A stretch of DNA of 39,012 bases from an uncultured Anaerolineales bacterium. GTDB taxonomy: Bacteria; Chloroflexota; Anaerolineae; Anaerolineales; Villigracilaceae. Where the stretch lies: NCBI GenBank assembly GCA_949319575.1, contig CASGHD010000039.1, forward strand, positions 1-39,012, read 5' to 3'. Made by a program: the position numbers and the translations under genes. The notes under the pieces are model-generated. The model worked only from the letters and a program-made list of their open reading frames with translations. It ran no database searches and was not told the origin of the DNA. Every line of letters begins with the position of its first letter. Positions within the stretch are counted from its first letter, which is position 1. This document shows, piece by piece, positions 24,916 to 31,014 of the stretch.

Positions 24916-25413
24916 ATGGCAACACAAAAAAATACTAATTACAAATTACTATTTACGATTCTCCTTGCCTTGGTTCTTTCTATCTCCATGTATTCATTCG
25001 CCTCCGCCCAGGGACCCGCCCCCACTGACGATGAAGTGAATGCGATCGCCAAGAAGTTGTTTTGCCCGGTGTGCGAGAATACGCCGCTGGATGTGTGCCC
25101 CACCGAGGCGTGCCGTCAGTGGCGGGAGCAGATCCGCCAGATGTTGATCGAGGGCAAGACCGAAGACGAGATCATTCAGTATTTCATAGACACCTACGGC
25201 GCGCGCGCTTCGGGTGACCCGCCAAATAAAATTGCGTCGTACCTGATTCCGGTGACGGCGATCTTCTTGGGGACGGCGTTGCTCCTGCGCGCGTTGCAGA
25301 TGTGGAAAAAGCCGAAGGCGGCAGAGTCAGCCATCCCTGCGGGCGAGGCGAAGCAAGTCCATCAAGATGAATATTTCAATAAACTCGAAGACGAGTTGAA
25401 GAAGAGAAAATAG
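24916..25413 (+). CDS. ccmH: Cytochrome c maturation protein CcmH
   Basis: Membrane-anchored thiol-disulfide protein that keeps apocytochrome CxxCH cysteines reduced and presents them to CcmF. 165 aa: N-terminal helix (about 11-31), the CcmH domain with LFCPVCENTPLDVCPTEAC, and a C-terminal helix (about 109-127). The redox pair is Cys50/Cys53; two more cysteines, Cys61 and Cys66, stand close by, unlike the classical LRCxxCQ form. The helical part REQIRQMLIEGKTEDEIIQYF followed by TYGAR is typical of the family. The ATG at 24916 has GGAAG seven bases upstream; a frame reaching back to 24847 crosses a seven-base array and is not favoured. The stop codon touches the ATG of the next gene. Confidence 0.92.
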   Translation: MATQKNTNYKLLFTILLALVLSISMYSFASAQGPAPTDDEVNAIAKKLFCPVCENTPLDVCPTEACRQWREQIRQMLIEGKTEDEIIQYFIDTYGARASGDPPNKIASYLIPVTAIFLGTALLLRALQMWKKPKAAESAIPAGEAKQVHQDEYFNKLEDELKKRK

Positions 25414-25980
25414 ATGACCGAGACAAACCCTCCCCGCCGCGCTGTGCCGCTGTGGATTCAGATTGTCGTCTGGGTGTTTCTGGCAGGCTTGCTGGTTCTG
25501 GTGGCGCTGGGGCTGAGCCGCCGACAACAAGGCACTGTGCAACCCGGCGAAGTGATCGACGATTTTGCGCTGACGTTTTACAGCGGCTACGAGTTGAGCG
25601 GCAAGACAGAGATCAAATTTAGCGACCTGCGCGGCAAGGTTGTGGTGTTGAACTTTTGGGCGTCGTGGTGCAAACCGTGCGAGCAGGAAGCCGCCGACCT
25701 GCAACAAGCGTGGACGGAATACGCGCCGACCGGCGAGGTGGTCTTCCTCGGCGTCGACTACGTGGACACCGAAGCGGACGCGCGCGTGTATCTGAAAAAG
25801 TTTGGCATCACCTACGCGAACGGCGCAGACCTGGCGACAAAAATTTCTCAATATTTCCGAATCAAAGGCGTGCCGGAAACGTACTTCGTGGACCGGGAAG
25901 GCGTGTTGCGCTACGTGCAGATCGGTCCTTTTTCCGGCGTGGATCAAATTCGGGAGCAAATCGATCTTTTGTTGAAGTAG
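25414..25980 (+). CDS. ccmG: Thioredoxin-like protein CcmG/ResA (TlpA family)
   Basis: Membrane-anchored extracytoplasmic thioredoxin supplying reducing power to CcmH and apocytochromes. 188 aa: one helix at about 12-33, then a thioredoxin fold with the active site FWASWCKPCEQEA (Cys86, Cys89), KVVVLNFWA as the preceding strand and the cis-proline region GVPETYFVD near 154-162. The linker VIDDFALTFYSG is the usual TlpA opening. It starts immediately after the ccmH stop, so translation is likely coupled. Known alternatives are ResA or other TlpA proteins; operon position supports the cytochrome c role. Confidence 0.93.
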   Translation: MTETNPPRRAVPLWIQIVVWVFLAGLLVLVALGLSRRQQGTVQPGEVIDDFALTFYSGYELSGKTEIKFSDLRGKVVVLNFWASWCKPCEQEAADLQQAWTEYAPTGEVVFLGVDYVDTEADARVYLKKFGITYANGADLATKISQYFRIKGVPETYFVDREGVLRYVQIGPFSGVDQIREQIDLLLK

Positions 25981-25987
25981 AGGGCGA

Positions 25988-26464
25988 ATGGATATTATGG
26001 CAATCTTCCTGACACTGGCTGTGTTCTTTTTCGTTGGGGCGTATTTGTACGCGCCGTTCGCGCGCGGGTATGGGCGGCGAGTGACCGAAGAGGAGCGCGA
26101 ACTTTCCGCGTTGCTGGCGGAGCGCGAGCGCGCGCTCGATTCACTGCAAGAGTTGGATTTCGATTACAAACTCGGCAAGATTCCCGAGGAGGATTACCCC
26201 GCCCAGCGGACGAGCCTCCTGCAAAAAGGCGCGGATATCTTGCGCAAGATGGATTTGTTGTCGATTGACGAAACCGACTTGCGGCGCAATAACGAAAAGA
26301 AGCCATCTGCCAAAAAAGAGATCACAGACGCCGAACTTGAAAATCTGATCTCGCAACGGCGAGCCTCGCGCAAGAAAAGTTTCGACGGCTTCTGCCCAAA
26401 GTGCGGCAAGCCGGTCGTGTCAGACGATAAATTCTGCGCATCGTGCGGCAAAGCGTTGAAGTGA
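25988..26464 (+). CDS. CcmI-like membrane protein with C-terminal zinc ribbon
   Basis: 158 aa, in the slot normally held by ccmI. One N-terminal membrane helix (about 4-22), then a charged helical hairpin (about 33-85) with LAERERALDSLQELDFDY-KLGKIPEEDY, resembling the short N-terminal part of CcmI-type proteins. A linker leads to a zinc ribbon with CPKCG and CASCG near the C-terminus. With no cleavable signal, topology suggests the coiled part and the ribbon are cytoplasmic, whereas the TPR part of classical CcmI is periplasmic and absent here. The ATG at 25988 follows the ccmG stop by seven bases; an ATG at 25997 is possible. Residues 50-80 match, without gaps, the cytoplasmic tail of the next gene. 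Confidence 0.7.
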   Translation: MDIMAIFLTLAVFFFVGAYLYAPFARGYGRRVTEEERELSALLAERERALDSLQELDFDYKLGKIPEEDYPAQRTSLLQKGADILRKMDLLSIDETDLRRNNEKKPSAKKEITDAELENLISQRRASRKKSFDGFCPKCGKPVVSDDKFCASCGKALK

Positions 26465-26474
26465 GTCTTTCGCT

Positions 26475-26538
26475 CACCGTGTCGAAGTATCCGTGTACAA
26501 AAGAAGATGACACAGACTGAAGAAACAGTCTCTTAGAG
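26475..26538. repeat. Dispersed 3'-flanking repeat, copy 2
   Basis: TCGAAGTATCCGTGTACAAAAG ... ACTGAAGAAACAGTCTCTTAG, aligned with the copy at 21953-22015. It is followed at about 26556-26590 by a short seven-base array (ATACAAG, ATACGAA, TTACGAG) leading up to the cytochrome lipoprotein gene. Confidence 0.65.
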
Positions 26539-26613
26539 CAGTAAAAGCGAAAGTCCTAGAGATATAAAATACAAGATACGAATTACGAGCAACTCCAATA
26601 AGGCAAAACCCTC

Positions 26614-28467
26614 ATGAAGTTTCGCGTCACATTGATTGCAACATTCGCCATCCTGCTCTCCGCCTGCAATATGACGTTGGCAGAAGATATCACGCCGCCG
26701 CCGGGGTACGTGGCGCCGACCCCGTTGCCGACCCTCGTGCTGTACCCACCCCAACCGCCGAGTGTGGAAAATGGCAGGATCATCTACGTTGAAAAATGCG
26801 CGCCCTGTCACGGCGACACCGGTCTCGGCGATGGCAAGCAGGGCATCCAACTCGGCGTCACGGTCCGCGCGTTTGGGCTGGCAGAGATCGCCCGCCCCGC
26901 CTCCCCGGCGCAGTATTACACCATGGTCACGCGCGGAAACATCGAGCGCTTCATGCCGCCCTTCAACAGCCTCGCCAATCAGGAGCGCTGGGACGCGGTC
27001 GCTTACGTGATGACCCTGCACACCAGCGCGGAACAGATCGAAACAGGCAGGCAACTTTTCGAAGCGAATTGCGCCGATTGTTCGTTGGACAACTTCAAAG
27101 ACCAGCAGAAGATGTCGTCGCTCACCGAAGTGGAACTCGCTCGTCTCGTTACTCAGGGGGGCGACGGACTGCCGGCATTCGGCTCCGCTTTAAGTGAGGA
27201 TGAACTGTGGGCGGTCGCCGCATACTTGCGGACTCTCTCCTTCGATACGTCGCCCATCGCCACGCCTCAACCTCTCGTTCAACCCCAGGGGACGCCTGTC
27301 TCAGCCGCCCCTGAGGCAACGCCGGCTGCGACGAGTCAAACCGCCACGACGGGCGAAGCGACTGTCACACTGCAACCCGGCTTTGGGACCGTCACCGGGG
27401 TCATCGATAACAAAAGCGGGGCAGCCCTTCCGGCTGATCTAGTTGTCACCTTGCGCGCATACGATCACGATGCGAACGATCCGAACGCGGGACCCGTTGA
27501 AACTTTTTCCATCGAAGGCAAGGTTGAACCAGACGGCGCGTATGCGTTTGATAATGTCGAAATTCCCGCGGGCAGAATCTTCCTCGCCGAATTAACCTAC
27601 GAGGGCGTGGAATTACAGTCTGAATTTAGTATTGTGGAGGCAGGCGCGCAACTGGTGAGCATCCCGCCGTTGACCGTGCGCGCCCTCACCGAAGACACCT
27701 CGGGCTTGGTGATGGACGATGCGCAGGTGATCTTCGAATACGGCGCCGATTCGATAGCCGTGTACGCGCTGTACTCGTTCCGCAACCCAACCGAAGAGAT
27801 CGTTGTCGTGCCGCAGGATGAAACGGGGCAAATCCCCTTCATCAAATTTCCCGAGGGCGCATCCGGTTTCGGCTTCGAGCCGACTCAAGATAGCGCCGCG
27901 TACCTCTCCACCGCCAACGGGTTTGCCATCCCGCCCAGCGATGCGGCATATGGGCTGGTTGCGTTTTCCTCGCTGGCAAAAACGGATGTGTTGAATTTCT
28001 CGATGCTGTTCGACCTGCCGGTGGCGTCTGTGAATGTATTCGTCCCTGTCGGCGCGCAAGTGGAGAATATGCAGTTGACAGACCTGGGCATTCAAACGAT
28101 CCAAAACTTCACGTATCAGATTTACGAATCGGACGCCATCGCGGCGGGCGAGTCGCTTGCCTTCACGTTGAGCGGTGAACCATCAGACGCGCCTGCCGCT
28201 TCGTCATCAAACAATACCGGCATTTTGATCGGAGCGGGCGCGCTGGGAGCCGCATTACTGGTCGCTGGCTTTTGGATGTATCGACGGGACGCGCGAAAGG
28301 CGCATGCCACAGAAGATGACGAGAATGAATTCGAGTCTGCCGAAGAGGTGATGGATGCCATCATCGCGCTCGACGATCAGCACGGAAAGAAAAGGATCGA
28401 GGAGAAGGCATATCAGAAAAGACGCGCGGAGTTGAAGGAAAAACTGAGAGCAGGGAATAGAGAATAG
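26614..28467 (+). CDS. Cytochrome c lipoprotein with degenerate second heme domain, beta domain and cytoplasmic tail
   Basis: 617 aa of unusual build. Lipobox LLSAC puts lipidated Cys18 after the signal sequence. Cytochrome domain 1 (about 50-140) binds heme at CAPCH (62-66) with Met114 in RFMPPF as the likely second ligand. Domain 2 (about 143-208) keeps the fold pattern but reads CADCS (153-157) and GLPAFG, so the axial His and Met are gone and heme is unlikely. A Pro/Thr linker is followed by a carboxypeptidase-regulatory-like beta region (about 256-355), a further beta domain, a membrane helix (about 535-555) and a charged tail to 617. Residues 580-610 resemble the upstream zinc-ribbon protein. 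Located between ccmI-like and ccmA genes, it may take part in cytochrome maturation or be its main client. Confidence 0.8.
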   Translation: MKFRVTLIATFAILLSACNMTLAEDITPPPGYVAPTPLPTLVLYPPQPPSVENGRIIYVEKCAPCHGDTGLGDGKQGIQLGVTVRAFGLAEIARPASPAQYYTMVTRGNIERFMPPFNSLANQERWDAVAYVMTLHTSAEQIETGRQLFEANCADCSLDNFKDQQKMSSLTEVELARLVTQGGDGLPAFGSALSEDELWAVAAYLRTLSFDTSPIATPQPLVQPQGTPVSAAPEATPAATSQTATTGEATVTLQPGFGTVTGVIDNKSGAALPADLVVTLRAYDHDANDPNAGPVETFSIEGKVEPDGAYAFDNVEIPAGRIFLAELTYEGVELQSEFSIVEAGAQLVSIPPLTVRALTEDTSGLVMDDAQVIFEYGADSIAVYALYSFRNPTEEIVVVPQDETGQIPFIKFPEGASGFGFEPTQDSAAYLSTANGFAIPPSDAAYGLVAFSSLAKTDVLNFSMLFDLPVASVNVFVPVGAQVENMQLTDLGIQTIQNFTYQIYESDAIAAGESLAFTLSGEPSDAPAASSSNNTGILIGAGALGAALLVAGFWMYRRDARKAHATEDDENEFESAEEVMDAIIALDDQHGKKRIEEKAYQKRRAELKEKLRAGNRE

Positions 28468-28479
28468 ACACGTCATAGC

Positions 28480-28512
28480 GCCGCTAATCCTCTACTCATC
28501 TACTTTTATGAT
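28480..28512. repeat. Short seven-base array at the ccmA start
   Basis: CTAATCC, TCTACTC, ATCTACT, TTTATGA in a seven-base register; the last unit contains the ccmA ATG. A smaller array (GAATAGA twice, about 28456-28469) supplies the stop of the preceding gene. Confidence 0.5.
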
Positions 28513-29206
28513 CACCGTCAATAAACTCGTCAAACGCTTTGGCTTAAAGACCGTTCTGCGCGGCATGGATTTTGCTGTCCAGCCGGGTGAGTTCGTTGCG
28601 TTGCTCGGTCCGAACGGCGCGGGGAAGACGACCTTTCTGCGAATCCTTGCCTCGCTTTCGCGCCCAACGCTTGGCGAGGTAAATATCGCCGGTTTCAAAC
28701 TTCCCGGCGAAGCGTCACAGGTCCGCGCGAGGCTGGGGGTGGTGTCGCATCTTCCGTTGTTGTATGGCGATCTCACGGCGGAGGAAAATCTCCGCTTTTA
28801 TGCTCGCATGTATGGCATTGCCAATTCCCAGGAAAGAATTACCGAAGTGTTGGAAATGGTCGGGCTGGAAAACCGCCGCCGCGACCTCGTCCGCGCCTAT
28901 TCGCGTGGGATGCAACAACGTCTCGCCATCGGGCGCGCGGTTCTACACGACCCGGAGATCGTGCTGTTCGATGAACCATACACCGGGTTGGATCAGGACG
29001 CCTCCTCCATGTTGGATGTTGTCTTGAAAACCGTCGCCGCGCAGGGACGCACCGTGGTGATGACCTCGCACGATCTCGCCCGCGCGGAGGAACTCGCCAC
29101 GCGCTTCGATATCCTTTCACGCGGGGTGATTGCCGCTTCCGCAACTCGCAGGCAGGTAAAGAAAACCAATTTACTTGAGTTTTATAAGCAGGCATTGGCG
29201 GGATGA
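28508..29206 (+). CDS. ccmA: Heme exporter ATP-binding protein CcmA
   Basis: ABC ATPase that with CcmB and CcmC releases holo-CcmE. 232 aa: Walker A GPNGAGKTT at 34-42, Q-loop region VVSHLPLLYG near 78-87 (His in place of the usual Gln, common in CcmA), signature YSRGMQQR at 131-138, Walker B IVLFDEP at 151-157 and switch His in TSHDL. The length is close to other CcmA proteins. No ribosome site precedes the ATG at 28508; the gap after the previous gene is 40 bases and made of a seven-base array, so the start relies on coupling or is atypical. ccmB begins one base after the stop. Confidence 0.93.
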   Translation: MITVNKLVKRFGLKTVLRGMDFAVQPGEFVALLGPNGAGKTTFLRILASLSRPTLGEVNIAGFKLPGEASQVRARLGVVSHLPLLYGDLTAEENLRFYARMYGIANSQERITEVLEMVGLENRRRDLVRAYSRGMQQRLAIGRAVLHDPEIVLFDEPYTGLDQDASSMLDVVLKTVAAQGRTVVMTSHDLARAEELATRFDILSRGVIAASATRRQVKKTNLLEFYKQALAG

Positions 29207-29207
29207 G

Positions 29208-29963
29208 ATGAAAAGGCAAAAGACGATGGACGATAGACGGCGGGCGGCAGATCAATCTGGTCAATGGTCAAACGACCATGGTCAGAACGCGGGCGGTTTT
29301 TTCAAAGCCATCGGCGCGATCGTGTGGAAGGACCTGCGCGCCGAATTCCGCTCGTGGGAATTGATCTCGGCAATGCTTGTATTTTCCCTGCTGGTCATCC
29401 TCATCTTCAACTTTGCCCTTGAACTGGACATCAAGACACGCCAATCGGTGACGGCAGGCGTGCTCTGGGCAACCTTTGCCTTTGCCGGCACTCTCGGCTT
29501 GAACCGCTCGATGGCGCTCGAAAAGGATCGCGGCTGTCTGGATGGTCTCCTGCTGGCGCCGGTGGACCGCTCGGCAATTTACTTCGGAAAATTTTTCAGC
29601 AACCTCGCCTTTATGCTCATCGTCGAGGCGATTGTCCTGCCAGTGTACAGCGTGTTATACAATACCAATCTGTTCCAGCCGGGTCTACTGCTCGTCATCC
29701 TGCTTGGCTCGGTCGGGTACACCTCCATTGGAACTTTGCTTGCCACCATGTCGGTGCAGACGCGCGCGCGCGACATCCTGCTTCCCATCCTGTTGTTCCC
29801 GGTGGTGTTTGCGGTTCTGCTGGCGGCGGTGAGAGCCAGCGGCGGAATCCTGGACAACTTAACAATCGCCGACATTGCGTTCCCGATCAATCTGCTCATC
29901 ACCTACGACGTGATCTTCATCGCCGCTTCATTTATGTTGTTCGATAGTATTGTGGAAGAGTAA
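29208..29963 (+). CDS. ccmB: Heme exporter membrane protein CcmB
   Basis: Membrane partner of CcmA, 251 aa with six predicted helices; family features are IVWKDLRAEFRSWEL near the start of the core, the conserved LGLNRSMALEKDRGCLDGLLLAPVDR region and the late LLPILLFPVV helix. The usual length is about 220 aa. The extra N-terminal 35 residues (MKRQKTMDDRRRAADQ and on) are encoded by a seven-base array (AGACGAT, GGACGAT, AGACGGC, and later TGGTCAA twice), which looks like a repeat captured into the coding region. The ATG at 29208 is chosen because it follows the ccmA stop; an in-frame ATG at 29226 or a start within the ccmA 3' end (29175) cannot be excluded. Confidence 0.92.
   Translation: MKRQKTMDDRRRAADQSGQWSNDHGQNAGGFFKAIGAIVWKDLRAEFRSWELISAMLVFSLLVILIFNFALELDIKTRQSVTAGVLWATFAFAGTLGLNRSMALEKDRGCLDGLLLAPVDRSAIYFGKFFSNLAFMLIVEAIVLPVYSVLYNTNLFQPGLLLVILLGSVGYTSIGTLLATMSVQTRARDILLPILLFPVVFAVLLAAVRASGGILDNLTIADIAFPINLLITYDVIFIAASFMLFDSIVEE
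29215..29285. repeat. Seven-base array encoding the CcmB N-terminal extension
   Basis: Units AGACGAT, GGACGAT, AGACGGC, GGGCGGC near 29218-29248 and TGGTCAA, TGGTCAA, ACGACCA, TGGTCAG near 29258-29285, in frame with ccmB. A further array (AGAAAGT, GGAAAGT, GAAGTCT, CCAGTCT, CCATTGA) lies at 29975-30010 before ccmC. Confidence 0.7.
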
Positions 29964-30019
29964 AACCAGAGAGCAGAAAGTGGAAAGTGAAGTCTCCAGT
30001 CTCCATTGAAAGGAATTAC

Positions 30020-30718
30020 ATGAATCAAAAACCTCTCGCACTAAAAATTCTTGATCTCGTCTCGATGCTCCTCCTCCTCGCCGCCGCCTACCTCGCCATT
30101 GTCGTTGCGCCGACCGAGAAAGTGATGGGCGACGTGCAACGCGTGTTTTACTTCCACGTGGGCACGGCATGGGTCGCGCTGATCGGCTTTGTGTTCACCG
30201 CCGTGTTGAGCGTGATCTACCTCATCACGAAAAATCTAAAGTGGGACCGCATCCAGGTTGCCGCCGTGGAAGTGAGCGTGGTATTTTTCCTCATTACCAT
30301 CATCCTCGGCTCCATCTGGGCGCGCCCCGCCTGGAACACCTGGTGGACGTGGGATCCGCGCCTCACCACCGCCGCAATCGCCGAGCTAATCTACATCGCC
30401 TACTTCATGCTCCGCCAGGGCATCGACGACCCCGACAAACGCGCCCGCTTCGGCGCAGTCTACGCCCTCATCGGCGGGCTGAGCGCCCCGATCACTTTCT
30501 TCGCCATCCGCCTGTTCCGCACCATCCACCCGGTGGTCATCGCCGGCGCAAACGCGGAAGCGGAAGGCAACTTTAGCATGTCCGGCGACATGCTCACCGC
30601 ATTCTTCTTCGCCCTATTTGCCTTCACCATTATCTTCATCGACCTGTTCTGGAACCGCATCCGCCTGGGAGAATACCAGAACGAGGTCGAAGAAAGAAAA
30701 TTGAAAGCCGCCTATTAA
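30020..30718 (+). CDS. ccmC: Heme handling protein CcmC
   Basis: Transfers heme to CcmE on the outer membrane face. 232 aa with six helices and the tryptophan-rich motif WNTWWTWDP at 105-113. Conserved His residues flank it (YFHVGTAW near 45-52 and the late RTIHPVV), the axial ligands in known CcmC proteins. Start MNQKPLALK at 30020 has AAAGGA at a good distance; a frame back to 29987 crosses a seven-base array and is not favoured. Together with ccmA and ccmB it forms the heme release module; a small ccmD-like gene follows after 44 bases. Confidence 0.94.
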   Translation: MNQKPLALKILDLVSMLLLLAAAYLAIVVAPTEKVMGDVQRVFYFHVGTAWVALIGFVFTAVLSVIYLITKNLKWDRIQVAAVEVSVVFFLITIILGSIWARPAWNTWWTWDPRLTTAAIAELIYIAYFMLRQGIDDPDKRARFGAVYALIGGLSAPITFFAIRLFRTIHPVVIAGANAEAEGNFSMSGDMLTAFFFALFAFTIIFIDLFWNRIRLGEYQNEVEERKLKAAY

Positions 30719-30762
30719 CCAGCGCGCCAACGTTCACCTTGCCCTTAATCAAAGGAGTCACC

Positions 30763-30966
30763 ATGTTCTTCCAGGAAATCACCCCCGATACCTCCGGCTA
30801 CATGATCGCCGGGTACGCGACCACATTCATCATCCTCGCAATCTACGTGACGAGTCTGTTCCTCCGCCAGCGCAACCTCAAGCAGGATATGGACATGCTC
30901 GCCGAACTGGAGAAAACCGCCGAAAAGCCCGCCAAACCTGTAACTAAACGAGGCAAAAAGAAATAG
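30763..30966 (+). CDS. Small single-helix membrane protein, CcmD-like
   Basis: 67 aa. One membrane helix (about 14-35, MIAGYATTFIILAIYVTSLFL) followed by a basic and then charged helical tail (RQRNLKQDMDMLAELE) and a Lys-rich end. Size, topology and place directly after ccmC fit CcmD, which tethers CcmE to CcmABC; sequence alone is too short for certainty. The ATG at 30763 has AAAGGAG six bases upstream. It is the last gene of the operon, followed within 12 bases by a hairpin terminator. Confidence 0.8.
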   Translation: MFFQEITPDTSGYMIAGYATTFIILAIYVTSLFLRQRNLKQDMDMLAELEKTAEKPAKPVTKRGKKK

Positions 30967-30978
30967 GGCAATCAGTTC

Positions 30979-31010
30979 AGAGTCCGCTATAATTGAAGCG
31001 GGCTCTTTTT
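30979..31010 (+). terminator. Rho-independent terminator of the ccm operon, overlapping a TATAAT
   Basis: AGAGTCCGCT (30979-30988) pairs with AGCGGGCTCT (30997-31006) with one G-T pair, followed by TTTTATTT. The segment TATAAT (30988-30993) lies at the stem-loop junction and could serve as -10 for the following gene, though a -35 is not evident. Confidence 0.75.
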
Positions 31011-31014
31011 ATTT

